A stretch of 64,000 nucleotides of DNA, taken from assembly GCF_030764225.1 (NCBI RefSeq), contig NZ_JASAXH010000012.1. The stretch is one strand, 5' to 3'. Shown here piece after piece: positions 1 through 9,106 of the stretch. A program made the position numbers and the translations under genes. The stretch comes from Phocoenobacter atlanticus (lineage in GTDB: Bacteria > Pseudomonadota > Gammaproteobacteria > Enterobacterales > Pasteurellaceae). How positions within the stretch are numbered: position 1 is the first letter of the stretch; each line of letters starts with the position of its first letter. A model generated the notes under the pieces. That model was not told where the DNA came from. It did not search any database and saw nothing but the letters and a program-made list of their open reading frames with translations.

Positions 1-3000
1 TGTTCCATCATCATTACTATCAGTATAAGCCTTAGTAACTACCGTACCATCAGGTTTAGTTATCACTTCTGTAGTAGTGTCTGCAATACCGTCTCCATCC
101 TTGTCTAGTTCAGTGACTGTTGATACAACATTACCGTCTTTATCTGTAGTAGTAATTACAGTTTCAAGATTTAAACCATCGTCATCAGCATCAGTCATTA
201 CCGCTACTACATCGTTACCATCTTTATCTTTAGATGTTGTTGTTGCAGTTTCTGGGATGCCATCACTGTCTTTATCTTGAGCAACAGTTGTACTTTCTAA
301 CGTACCATCGTCATTTGCATCAACTTTGGTTGTAGTAGTTGTTGAACCGTCATCATTTTTCACAGATTCAGTGACTTTTTCAGGGTTACCATCGTCATCT
401 GCGTCTACTGTTACAGTTTCTTTCGTTGTGTTACCTTCAGGATCTTTTTCAGTTACTGTTTCAGTATCTAAAATGTCATCATCATTAGTATCAACTTTAG
501 TTGTTGTTACAGTTGAACCATCTGGTTGAGTTACTGTTTCAGTTACTTTGTTTGGTTTACCGTTATCATCTGTATCTTCAGTTACAGTTTCTTTAGTAGA
601 ACCATCTGGATTTGTTACTGTTTCAGTAATTTTTTCTGGTGTACCGTCTTCATCTAAGTCAACAGTTTCTGTTACTTTGTCAGCTGTTCCGTCATCGTTA
701 GTATCTTCTGATACAGTCTTAGTATCGTCTTTACCATCTTTGTCGGTATCTGCATCTGTTGTTGTAGTTTCTGGGTTACCATCACTGTCTTTGTCTTCTG
801 CAACAGTTGTGCTGTCTACTTTGCCGTCGTCATCTTCATCAACTTTAGTTGTTGTTGTAGTTGAACCATCGTCATTTTTCACAGTTTCAGTAGTTTTCTC
901 TGGGTTACCATCGTCATCTGCGTCTACTGTTACAGTTTCTTTAGTAGTTTCACCTTTAGGATCTTTTTCAGTTACTGTTTCAGTATCTAAAATGCCATCG
1001 CCATTAGTGTCTTCTTTAGTTGTAGTTACAGTTGAACCGTCTGGTTTAGTTACTGTTTCAGTTACTTTGTTTGGTTTACCGTCATCATCTGTATCTTCAG
1101 TTACAGTTTCAGTAGTAGAACCATCTTCGTTAGTCACTGTTTCAGTCGTTTTCTCAGGGTTACCATCTTCATCTAAGTCAACAGTTGTAGTTACTTTGTC
1201 TGCTTTTCCATCATCGTTGGTATCTTCAGTTACTGTTTTAGTATCATCTTTACCGTCGCCATCTGTGTCTTTAGACTCAGTTGTTTTTTCTGGATTTCCA
1301 TCACTGTCTTTATCTTCTGCAACAGTTGTGCTGTCTACTTTACCATCGTCATTTTCATCAACTTTGGTTGTAGTCGTTGTTGAACCGTCGTCATTTTTCA
1401 CAGTTTCAGTGGTTTTTTCTGGGTTACCATCGTCGTCTTTATCTACTTTTACAGTTTCTTTAGTAGTGTTACCTTTAGGATCTTTTTCAGTTACTGTTTC
1501 AGTATCTAAAATGCCGTCACCGTTAGTATCTTCTTTAGTTGTTGTAGTAGTAGAACCGTCTGGGTTAGTTACAGTTGTTGTAACTGAATCTGGTTTACCA
1601 TTGTCATCTTTGTCTTCTGTTACAGTTGTGGTGGTTGTACCATCATCATTTTTCACTGTTTCAGTTGTTTTTTCTGGGTTACCATCAACGTCTTTATCTA
1701 CAGTTACAGTTTCTTTTGTAGTTTCACCTTTAGGATCTTTCTCAGTTACTGTTGTAGTGTCTAATTTACCGTCACCGTTAGTGTCAGTTTTATTTGTTGT
1801 AGTAGTAGAACCATCTGGATTAGTTACAGTTGTTGTAACTGAATCTGGTTTACCATTGTCATCTTTGTCTTCTGTTACAGTTGTGGTGGTTGTACCATCA
1901 TCATTTTTCACTGTTTCAGTTGTTTTTTCTGGGTTACCATCAACGTCTTTATCTACAGTTACAGTTTCTTTTGTAGTTTCACCTTTAGGATCTTTCTCAG
2001 TTACTGTTGTAGTGTCTAATTTACCGTCACCGTTAGTGTCAGTTTTATTTGTTGTGGTAGTAGAACCGTCTGGATTAGTTACAGTTGTTGTAACTGAATC
2101 TGGTTTACCATCGTCATTTTTGTCTACAGTTGTTGTTACGTCAGTTACTTTACCTGTAGAGTCAGTTGTAGTTACAGTTGTTGTATCTAACGTACCGTCA
2201 CCATTGGTGTCAGTTTTAGTTGTAGTAGTGGTTGAACCATCTTTGTTTGTTACTGTTGTTGTAACTGAGTCTGGTTTACCATCATCATTTTTGTCTACAG
2301 TTGTTGTTACGTCAGTTACTTTACCTGTAGAATCAGTTGTAGTTACAGTTGTTGTATCTAATGTACCGTCACCATTGGTGTCAGTTTTGGTTGTTGTAGT
2401 GGTTGAACCATCTTTGTTTGTTACAGTTGTTGTAACTGAATCTGGTTTACCATCATTATTTTTATCTACAGTCGTTGTTGTATTAACTACTTTACCTGTA
2501 GAATCTTTTGTTACTGTGGTTGTGGTATCTAATTTACCATCACCTGTTGTATCTGTTTTTGTGGTATCGGTTGTTGTACCATCTTGATTAGTTGTTGTGT
2601 TACCGTTACCTGTGTCAGGTTTGTATGCAACTCCGTCACCATCTTTGTGTTTAAGTGCTGAAGCCACACCTAGAGCGGCACCAAATGCTCCTAAACCTAA
2701 TAAAACACCACTAAGGATAGTACCTTCTCCGCCTGCAGCAACTACGCCAGCTTCACTTGTTGCATCTACGTATAAACCGTTAGATAACAATACATCTTCT
2801 GAAGTTTGTGAGCTTAACATTGCTAGGTCATCACCTAATAATTCTGATACTTCGCCGTAAGTTAGTGCTTTACTGTTAACAATGTTGCCTGAGAAATTAT
2901 CTATTTCAAGTAAGTAGATTGATTTACCTTCTTCTGGATTTAAAAGTAAATTGCGTGGGATATCAAAGTAATCTTCAACTGTTACCTCTTTGCCATTACG

Positions 3001-3108
3001 TAATTTAACTAGCAAGTCATCGCCCTTTCTACTGGTAGAAGCGATACTTTCTTTACTGAATGGAAGAACAACGTATTTTGTTAATCCTAAGTTTCTGATT
3101 GTGTTCAT
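1..3108 (-). CDS. Large BapA-like repetitive surface adhesin, N-terminal part (runs off left edge)
   Basis: The frame is open from an ATG at 3108 to base 1, 1036 codons with no stop. An AGGAAA ribosome site lies 6 bases upstream of the ATG. Residues 1 to about 120 (MNTIRNLGLTKYVVLPFSKE...) resemble the N-terminal prefix domain of Bap/BapA-type type I-secreted adhesins. A glycine/alanine-rich hydrophobic stretch follows (about 122-150). The rest is Thr/Asp-rich and built of repeats carrying DxNxDGxxD loops such as DTNGDGTLD and DKNDDGKPD, the pattern of calcium-binding thrombospondin-3/EF-hand-like loops. No classical signal peptide is seen, which fits type I secretion by a C-terminal signal outside the window. 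The likely role is cell-surface adhesion and biofilm; this is inferred from the family. The C-terminus and any transporter genes are not visible. Confidence 0.8.
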   Translation of the reverse strand, partial: MNTIRNLGLTKYVVLPFSKESIASTSRKGDDLLVKLRNGKEVTVEDYFDIPRNLLLNPEEGKSIYLLEIDNFSGNIVNSKALTYGEVSELLGDDLAMLSSQTSEDVLLSNGLYVDATSEAGVVAAGGEGTILSGVLLGLGAFGAALGVASALKHKDGDGVAYKPDTGNGNTTTNQDGTTTDTTKTDTTGDGKLDTTTTVTKDSTGKVVNTTTTVDKNNDGKPDSVTTTVTNKDGSTTTTTKTDTNGDGTLDTTTVTTTDSTGKVTDVTTTVDKNDDGKPDSVTTTVTNKDGSTTTTTKTDTNGDGTLDTTTVTTTDSTGKVTDVTTTVDKNDDGKPDSVTTTVTNPDGSTTTTNKTDTNGDGKLDTTTVTEKDPKGETTKETVTVDKDVDGNPEKTTETVKNDDGTTTTTVTEDKDDNGKPDSVTTTVTNPDGSTTTTNKTDTNGDGKLDTTTVTEKDPKGETTKETVTVDKDVDGNPEKTTETVKNDDGTTTTTVTEDKDDNGKPDSVTTTVTNPDGSTTTTTKEDTNGDGILDTETVTEKDPKGNTTKETVKVDKDDDGNPEKTTETVKNDDGSTTTTTKVDENDDGKVDSTTVAEDKDSDGNPEKTTESKDTDGDGKDDTKTVTEDTNDDGKADKVTTTVDLDEDGNPEKTTETVTNEDGSTTETVTEDTDDDGKPNKVTETVTKPDGSTVTTTKEDTNGDGILDTETVTEKDPKGETTKETVTVDADDDGNPEKTTETVKNDDGSTTTTTKVDEDDDGKVDSTTVAEDKDSDGNPETTTTDADTDKDGKDDTKTVSEDTNDDGTADKVTETVDLDEDGTPEKITETVTNPDGSTKETVTEDTDDNGKPNKVTETVTQPDGSTVTTTKVDTNDDDILDTETVTEKDPEGNTTKETVTVDADDDGNPEKVTESVKNDDGSTTTTTKVDANDDGTLESTTVAQDKDSDGIPETATTTSKDKDGNDVVAVMTDADDDGLNLETVITTTDKDGNVVSTVTELDKDGDGIADTTTEVITKPDGTVVTKAYTDSNDDGT
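1553..2062 (-). repeat. Two near-identical 255-bp tandem repeats in the adhesin
   Basis: Units 1553-1807 and 1808-2062 are almost identical and in frame (85 codons each). Each holds several DxNxDGxxD loops. Near-identical in-frame units allow copy-number change by recombination or slippage without breaking the frame, so protein length may vary between strains. Confidence 0.85.
2063..2575 (-). repeat. Three 171-bp tandem repeats in the adhesin
   Basis: Units begin at 2063, 2234 and 2405 (57 codons each). The first two are nearly identical and the third has diverged. Each unit carries two loops of the type DTNGDGTLD and DKNDDGKPD joined by Thr/Val-rich linkers. They lie next to the 255-bp units and nearer the protein N-terminus. 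Confidence 0.8.
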
Positions 3109-3157
3109 AAGAGTTTTCCTCATTAATTCATAAAAAGCTCTATTTCTCTCCATAAAT

Positions 3158-3221
3158 ATTATATTTACTAAGCCAAACATAGAATAAAGACTACTCATTG
3201 TAAAAAAAAAAAAAAAAAAAA
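3158..3221 (-). promoter_or_regulatory. Putative adhesin promoter with a 20-base T homopolymer
   Basis: On the minus strand a TATAAT hexamer lies at 3163-3158, about 50 bases before the adhesin ATG. The -35 region is weak. A run of exactly 20 T (A on the plus strand, 3202-3221) sits 38 bases upstream of the hexamer, where an UP-element would lie. The tract is seen directly; the promoter assignment and any effect on transcription are inferred. Confidence 0.5.
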
Positions 3222-3377
3222 CAAGCGAAAGATAACAATCTAGTGCAATATTTAACAAAATTGTTTGTAAAATAAGCGATTTTGTAACCAAAAATAATCA
3301 AAATGAGAATTTGAGTAAGTTTTTTGCAAAGTTTTATTAAAATGTAACCGCTAATAGCTGATTTAAAAATCTTTATG

Positions 3378-6300
3378 CTAAAACTCCCTAATCAAATTCA
3401 AAATCCTTTTATCTGAAATCGGATACGGCGTACCTAACTGTTGGGCGAATAAACTCACTCTTAACTCCTCAATCATATAGCGAATTTCTAAAATTTCATT
3501 AGGAATGGCTTTTGATTTTGGTAACTTAGCAAGTAATTGTTGATAAGCATTTTGTACCTGTTCGACACGTAACATTTTGGCACGATCTTGGTTTGGATCG
3601 ATACCAAGTTTGTCTAAACGCTTCTCTATAGCGGTAAGATAACGTTGTAAATTTGCAAGTTTGGTATACCCCATTTCCGTGACAAAATTTGGGTAAATTA
3701 AGTGGTTGATTTGGTTTTTAATGTCCGACATTGCAAACGCCATTGTGAAATCTAACTTACCTTTTAAGCGTTTGTTTAAATCAAAGGTTAAGGTTAAGAT
3801 TTTTTCGACTTGTTGGGCAATATCTACCGTCATTTCATTGAGATTTTCACGAATATACGCTTTGAGTTTATCAAAATCATCTTCATTCCACACAAATCCG
3901 CCAAAGTCTTCGATTAATTTATCCACTGCACAGGCAATACAATCATCAATTAAACTTAATACATTACCAAAAGGCGTGAAATACAAACCAAGTTTAGCTT
4001 TATTTGGTAGTTTTTCGTGTAAATATTTAATTGGGGAAGGTACGTTTAACAACAGTAAGCGGCGTAAACCTTGTTGCATTGCAACTTGTTGCTCGTATTC
4101 TGTTTCAAACAATTTAATCCCTACCGCATCTTTTTCATCAACAATAGCTGGATAGGCTTTGACGGTAAAATCTCGTTTCTTTTGCTCATAAAATTGTGGA
4201 AGTTGATCAAAATTCCAAATATGAATGCCACTTTGTTCAATACGATCATCCGCCACTGCAGAAAGGCTGCGTTGTACTTTATCTTTTAGCATAAATTTTA
4301 ATTCATCTAAATTCATACTTTCGGCAATTTTTTTCCCTTTATCATTAATTACTCTAAAGGTTATTTTTAAGTGAGCAGGAAGTTGCTCTAAATTCCATAG
4401 TTCAGGATCAACACTCACGCCTGTCATTCGACGCAGTTCGTAGGTTAGACTTTCAAGCAAAGGCTTTTCAAAAGGCACGGCTTTTGCTAAAAATGCCTCC
4501 GTATAATTCGGTGCTGGCACAAAGTTACGGCGAGTGGCTTTTGGTAGCGATTTAATGAGAGAAATCACAAGCTCACGGCGTAATCCCGGAATTTGCCAAT
4601 CAAATCCTTGTGGTTCAATTTGGTTTAATAGTGGTAGAGGAATATGAACTGTCACACCATCTGCTTCTTTACCTATCTCAAATTGATAGCTTAATTTTAA
4701 TTTGAGATTGCCTTGATGCCAAAAGTTAGGAAAATCTAATTCACTAACATTATTGGCATTTTCGTTGATCAAAAAGGACTTTTCAAAATTCAGCAATTCA
4801 GGATCTTTTTTGCTGGCTTTTTTCCACCACGTATCAAAATGCTTGCTCGATACCACTTCTGTGCCGATACGCTGATCATAAAATTCAAACAGGGTTTCTT
4901 CATCCACCAAAATATCACGACGACGGGTTTTGTGTTCCAAGTCTTCTACTTCTTGCACTAAGCGGGTATTTTGTTTGAAGAATTTGTAATTATTCAGCCA
5001 TTCGCCTTCCACCAACGCAGAACGAATAAAAATCTCACGGCTAACAACAGGATCAATACCGCCAAAATTGACATTACGTTTTGCCACAATCGGCAATCCA
5101 TAAAGGGTGACTTTTTCAGCGGCAATTACTGCCCCTTTGGATTTTTCCCAATGGGGTTCGCTGTAATTGGATTTGATAAGGTGCAAGGCTAACGGCTCAA
5201 TCCATTCTGGCTCGATTTTTGCGACCATTCGCCCCCATAATTTTGAGGTTTCTACCAATTCCGACGCCATAATCCATTTTGGTTGCTTTTTGAATAGCGA
5301 GGAGCTTGGAAAGATTGAAAAATGGGAATTTCTCGCCCCCAAATAAGTCATTTTTTCAGGCTCTTTCATACCGATATGGGACAATAAACCTGTCAATAAA
5401 GCGGTGTGAATTTGTACATAATTTGCAGGTTCGCTGTTGATCGGCATTTTTAATTCACGCACCGTTAAACGCAGTTGATGATAAATATCCTGCCATTCAC
5501 GGACACGCAAATAGTTCAAATAATCCTGACGACATAAGCGTCTAAATTTATTTTGAGTTAATTCCTTCTGATTTTTACGGATAAAATGCCACAGGTTCAC
5601 AAAAGAGAGAAAATCCGATTCTTTATCGGCAAAACGGCGATGTTTATCGTCTGCCGATTGCTGTTTCTCTTGTGGACGCTCTCTTGGATCTTGGATCGAT
5701 AAGGCAGAAACGATCATCATCACTTCGTGTAACGATCCATTTTGACTTGCCGCAATAGCCATTCTTGCCAAGCGTGGATCGATAGGTAACTGAGCGAGCT
5801 GACGACCGATAGGTGTAAGTTCACGTTTTTGTCCATACTTAGTTTTACGATAATGGAATGCTTGTAATTCTTCTAATAGCTTAATTCCGTCTTGGATATT
5901 ACGAGAATCGGGTGGATCAACAAAAGGAAATGCCCCAATATCATCTAAACCAAGCGAAGTCATTTGCAAAATAACCGCCGCTAAGTTAGTGCGTAAAATT
6001 TCAGGATCGGTAAATTCAGGACGAGAATTGAAATCGTCTTCGGAGTATAAACGGATACAAATCCCGTCACTAATACGCCCACAACGTCCTTTACGCTGAT
6101 TGGCGGACGCTTGTGAAATCGGCTCAATCGGTAAGCGTTGCACTTTGGTGCGATAGCTATAACGAGAAATGCGAGCCGTTCCCGTATCAATCACATATTT
6201 GATATTCGGAATGGTTAAGGACGTTTCCGCCACATTGGTTGCTAAAATAATGCGGTTTAAATTACTTGGGTGAAAAATACGTTGCTGTTCGCTAGACGAT

Positions 6301-7331
6301 AACCGTGCGTAAAGGGGCAAAATTTCAGTTAAGTGCAAATTCTGTTTTTCAAGTGCGTCAGCGGTATCACGAATTTCTCGTTCGCCATTCATAAAGATCA
6401 AAATATCGCCACGTCCTTCGGCTTGCAGTTCATCAACCGCATTCAAAATACCTTGTAGCTGGTCTTGATCCTCTTCTTCCAACACAGGACGATAACGCAC
6501 TTCCACAGGATAAGTTCTACCTGACACCTCAATAATCGGTGCATTGTTAAAGTGCTTTGAAAAACGCTCAACGTCAATGGTCGCAGAGGTAATAATCACT
6601 TTTAAATCAGGACGTTTTTTTAGAATTTGTTTTAAATAACCTAAAATAAAATCATTATTCAGACTACGTTCGTGGGCTTCATCGATGATTAAAGTATCGT
6701 ACTGATTAAGGTAACGATCCGTTTGAATTTCCGCAAGCAGAATACCGTCCGTCATCAATTTAATCAGGGAATTATCGCTTACTTGATCGTTAAAACGCAC
6801 TTTATAACCAACAATATCGCCTAATTCTGTTTCTAACTCTTCGGCAACACGATTTGCCACCGAGCGTGCTGCAATTCGGCGAGGCTGAGTATGACCGATT
6901 AACCCTTTGACCCCACGTCCTAATTCCAAACACATTTTTGGTAGCTGAGTTGTTTTTCCTGAACCGGTTTCTCCTGCGATAACCACGACTTGATTTTCTT
7001 GAATGGTTTTTAGGATTTCATCACGGCGACTACTGACAGGTAAACTAGGGTAGGAAATTTTTAAATTTTGTAATAATGATTTTTTATGACTAAAAAAAGC
7101 CTGTGCTGTAGAAATTGCATTTTTTATCTCAGAAGTGACCGCTTGTTTTGCGTCTTCTTTATGGATATTAGCTAAACCACGAATACGACCACTTAAACGA
7201 CGACTGTCACTAATCGTCATTTTTTGTAACTCTTTCATTAACGCTTTTTGTTCATCACTAAGCGGTCGGATTTTTTTGTTTTTTTGCAAATGGCTTTGTT
7301 GTAAATGACTTTGTTGTAAATTTTTTTTCAT
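3378..7331 (-). CDS. hrpA: ATP-dependent RNA helicase HrpA (DEAH box)
   Basis: The product has 1317 residues, close to the 1300 of E. coli HrpA. It has Walker A GETGSGKT at 120-127, DEAH at 217-220, SAT at about 249-251, and a motif VI with QRKGRCGR at about 400. The long helicase-associated and C-terminal regions typical of HrpA follow. In E. coli HrpA acts on mRNA and helps rescue stalled or collided ribosomes. The N-terminus has a short duplication (LQQSH twice) coded by a roughly 15-bp tandem repeat. The start is followed by lysines and preceded by an AT-rich stretch without a strong ribosome site, so a slightly later start is possible. The gene is transcribed alone; its neighbours are unrelated. 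Confidence 0.95.
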   Translation of the reverse strand: MKKNLQQSHLQQSHLQKNKKIRPLSDEQKALMKELQKMTISDSRRLSGRIRGLANIHKEDAKQAVTSEIKNAISTAQAFFSHKKSLLQNLKISYPSLPVSSRRDEILKTIQENQVVVIAGETGSGKTTQLPKMCLELGRGVKGLIGHTQPRRIAARSVANRVAEELETELGDIVGYKVRFNDQVSDNSLIKLMTDGILLAEIQTDRYLNQYDTLIIDEAHERSLNNDFILGYLKQILKKRPDLKVIITSATIDVERFSKHFNNAPIIEVSGRTYPVEVRYRPVLEEEDQDQLQGILNAVDELQAEGRGDILIFMNGEREIRDTADALEKQNLHLTEILPLYARLSSSEQQRIFHPSNLNRIILATNVAETSLTIPNIKYVIDTGTARISRYSYRTKVQRLPIEPISQASANQRKGRCGRISDGICIRLYSEDDFNSRPEFTDPEILRTNLAAVILQMTSLGLDDIGAFPFVDPPDSRNIQDGIKLLEELQAFHYRKTKYGQKRELTPIGRQLAQLPIDPRLARMAIAASQNGSLHEVMMIVSALSIQDPRERPQEKQQSADDKHRRFADKESDFLSFVNLWHFIRKNQKELTQNKFRRLCRQDYLNYLRVREWQDIYHQLRLTVRELKMPINSEPANYVQIHTALLTGLLSHIGMKEPEKMTYLGARNSHFSIFPSSSLFKKQPKWIMASELVETSKLWGRMVAKIEPEWIEPLALHLIKSNYSEPHWEKSKGAVIAAEKVTLYGLPIVAKRNVNFGGIDPVVSREIFIRSALVEGEWLNNYKFFKQNTRLVQEVEDLEHKTRRRDILVDEETLFEFYDQRIGTEVVSSKHFDTWWKKASKKDPELLNFEKSFLINENANNVSELDFPNFWHQGNLKLKLSYQFEIGKEADGVTVHIPLPLLNQIEPQGFDWQIPGLRRELVISLIKSLPKATRRNFVPAPNYTEAFLAKAVPFEKPLLESLTYELRRMTGVSVDPELWNLEQLPAHLKITFRVINDKGKKIAESMNLDELKFMLKDKVQRSLSAVADDRIEQSGIHIWNFDQLPQFYEQKKRDFTVKAYPAIVDEKDAVGIKLFETEYEQQVAMQQGLRRLLLLNVPSPIKYLHEKLPNKAKLGLYFTPFGNVLSLIDDCIACAVDKLIEDFGGFVWNEDDFDKLKAYIRENLNEMTVDIAQQVEKILTLTFDLNKRLKGKLDFTMAFAMSDIKNQINHLIYPNFVTEMGYTKLANLQRYLTAIEKRLDKLGIDPNQDRAKMLRVEQVQNAYQQLLAKLPKSKAIPNEILEIRYMIEELRVSLFAQQLGTPYPISDKRILNLIREF

Positions 7332-7483
7332 AATAAATTAAAGTAGTTTTTCCATTATCGTTTCTACAATTTCTTTGTGATATATAATTATATCTTTTTT
7401 ATCTGAATTTTTGGATGGCGCATTTTAGCCATTCATCGCTATTTCTAAATAGTAAGGACACCAAAAGGTGCCCTGTTACATAC

Positions 7484-8617
7484 CTATTTCTTCAAATATT
7501 TTCTAAAATATAATACGTAAGCCATTAATATTAATAAGATCAATCCACAGACAATTGAAAGAGGAGATGCTGCCATACTATGCGCTTGAATCATTTGATT
7601 TTTTAAACCTATATGAAAGAAATTGGCTAAATAATCAGTAATCCAACCGAAAACAAAACTTATCAAAATCAAACAGCTTAAATAAATAACTAATATTTTT
7701 TTACCTAATTCTTGTTTAACAATGGCTAAGGTCGCCACATTCGTTGCGGGACCTGCAAGTAAAAAGACTAAAATTGCACCTGGTGAAACTCCTGCAAAGA
7801 GTAGTCCCACTGCTAAAGGTGTACTAGAGGTTGCACAAATATACATTGGCACACCCATTAATGCCATAATCAAATAAGCATAAGAACTTGCTCCCCAAGT
7901 TTCTAAAAATTCAGAAGGTATCCAAGTAATAATAGCTGCAGAAATAATTAATCCTATTAATAACCACATTGCAGTATCATTAACCAAGTCAATTAAACTA
8001 AATTGAAACCAACGGTACACTTTTTTAGAAAAAGAGAGGGCGTCTTGAGGTTCTTGTTTAGAAGAACAACAACTTTTCTTTGGTTGCTCCACTTGTTGAG
8101 AAGCACAACAATGTGTTTTAGGTTCTTCTTTAGTGCTACAACATTGTTTATTATGATGAGAATGCTTAAGGGGATGAGACTCCGTTTCTTTACTATCAAT
8201 CTCTTTTTTTTCAAAAAACATAACGGTTAAGCCCGTTATAATTGCTGTTGTCACTGCAGCAATTGGGCGAATTACCGCCATAAAAGGACCTAATAATGCA
8301 TAAGTAACGGCAATAGAATCTACACCAGTTTCAGGGCTAGCAATCAAAAATGAAGTTGTTGCCGCTTTAGAGGCACCAGAGCGACGAATACCTAATGCAA
8401 CAGGAATAACACTACAGGAGCAGAGAGGAATAGGTGCACCAATTAATGCGCCTTTAACAACCGAAATCACATTTTTCCCTCCTAAATGTTTATGTAGAAA
8501 ATTAGGTGGAAGTGCAAATTTTATTAGTCCAGACATTAGAAATCCAAACAAAAGCCAAGGAGCTGATTCAAATAAAAGCATAAAGAAATTTTGAATAAAA
8601 AGGGTTAGGTTATTCAT
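7484..8617 (-). CDS. SO_0444/SO_0445-type Cu/Zn efflux permease (DUF318/ArsP-like)
   Basis: This is a membrane permease with two blocks of hydrophobic helices, residues about 1-115 and 205-377, separated by a cytoplasmic-type loop. The loop is rich in His and repeated Cys pairs (HHNKQCCSTK, HCCAS, SCCSSK), expected to bind metal. The motif PLCSCSVIPVALG in the first half and the TSSTPLAVGL/GPATNVATL pair in the second are typical of the DUF318 permease family. The start MNNLTLF at 8617 is chosen because AAGGA precedes it and it lies 10 bases after the arsR stop; an upstream ATG at 8656 would overlap arsR. The role, export of copper or zinc, is inferred from the family, the Cys-rich loop and the linked ArsR regulator. 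Confidence 0.8.
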   Translation of the reverse strand: MNNLTLFIQNFFMLLFESAPWLLFGFLMSGLIKFALPPNFLHKHLGGKNVISVVKGALIGAPIPLCSCSVIPVALGIRRSGASKAATTSFLIASPETGVDSIAVTYALLGPFMAVIRPIAAVTTAIITGLTVMFFEKKEIDSKETESHPLKHSHHNKQCCSTKEEPKTHCCASQQVEQPKKSCCSSKQEPQDALSFSKKVYRWFQFSLIDLVNDTAMWLLIGLIISAAIITWIPSEFLETWGASSYAYLIMALMGVPMYICATSSTPLAVGLLFAGVSPGAILVFLLAGPATNVATLAIVKQELGKKILVIYLSCLILISFVFGWITDYLANFFHIGLKNQMIQAHSMAASPLSIVCGLILLILMAYVLYFRKYLKK

Positions 8618-8627
8618 AGTCGTATCC

Positions 8628-8957
8628 TTAATAAGGTGTTGGGTGAGAACACTCATTTGTATGAGCTAGCATATTATCTAGCAATTGTGCAACGTGATGA
8701 TCTGCTAATGAGTAAAAAATATATTTTTCTTCTCGTCTTTTTTTAACGAGATTAGATTCAAATAAAATTTTTAGTCGTGCAGAAATTGTGCCAATCTTAG
8801 AGTTTTCTAATTCTGCTAACTCATTTACGCAGCATTCTTTTTGTTGTAAATGCAGTAATAGTTGAAGGCGAGCAGGGTCACCTAAGGCATTAAACATTTT
8901 AGCGGCTTGCTCTAGTGATATTGAATTTAAAAGAGAAGATGGCATAGTTTTATTCAC
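8628..8957 (-). CDS. ArsR/SmtB-family metal-responsive repressor
   Basis: This is a small winged-helix protein of about 109 residues. The core NALGDPARLQLLLHLQQKECCVNELAE has the ArsR fold and a Cys-containing helix-3 region of the kind that binds metal in this family. More Cys and His occur at the C-terminus (HTNECSHP). It is co-oriented with and directly upstream of the Cys-rich efflux permease, so it probably represses that operon until metal binds. For the start I prefer the GTG at 8957, which has AGG six bases upstream; the ATG at 8969 has no ribosome site, and the ATG at 8945 also fits the family. The metal specificity cannot be read from the sequence. Confidence 0.85.
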   Translation of the reverse strand: MNKTMPSSLLNSISLEQAAKMFNALGDPARLQLLLHLQQKECCVNELAELENSKIGTISARLKILFESNLVKKRREEKYIFYSLADHHVAQLLDNMLAHTNECSHPTPY

Positions 8958-8984
8958 TTTTAACCTCATTGTTTTAAATAATCA

Positions 8985-9002
8985 ATCATTCTTCCAAATG
9001 AT
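8985..9002 (-). promoter_or_regulatory. Putative ArsR operator
   Basis: A perfect 6-6-6 inverted repeat, ATCATT-N6-AATGAT, lies just upstream of the arsR start in AT-rich DNA, the usual place for an autoregulatory ArsR/SmtB operator. A second, damaged copy (ATCATT-N6-AGTGAT) is at 9819-9836 inside the duplicated segment. Confidence 0.45.
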
Positions 9003-9106
9003 AGAATGTTAATTAAATAAAGTCAATAATAATATTTATAAATTGAGGGATAATTACTGGAAAACTGTAAATTTTTATCTATTGATTTTTAGAAATTAAC
9101 AGTATT

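Noticed and set aside
548..2587. Plus-strand open frame of 679 codons, rich in Ser and Val, opposite the adhesin
   Set aside because: It is the antisense reading of the adhesin repeats. The minus-strand frame has a family-like N-terminus, a ribosome site and meaningful DxNxDG loops; the plus-strand one is a low-complexity by-product of repeat codon bias. The same holds for 77-280, 326-529 and 2597-2860.
3706..6190. Several open frames opposite or inside hrpA (3706-4155, 4071-4289, 4971-5192, 5981-6190)
   Set aside because: Shadows of the hrpA coding frame with no independent start signals or recognisable products.
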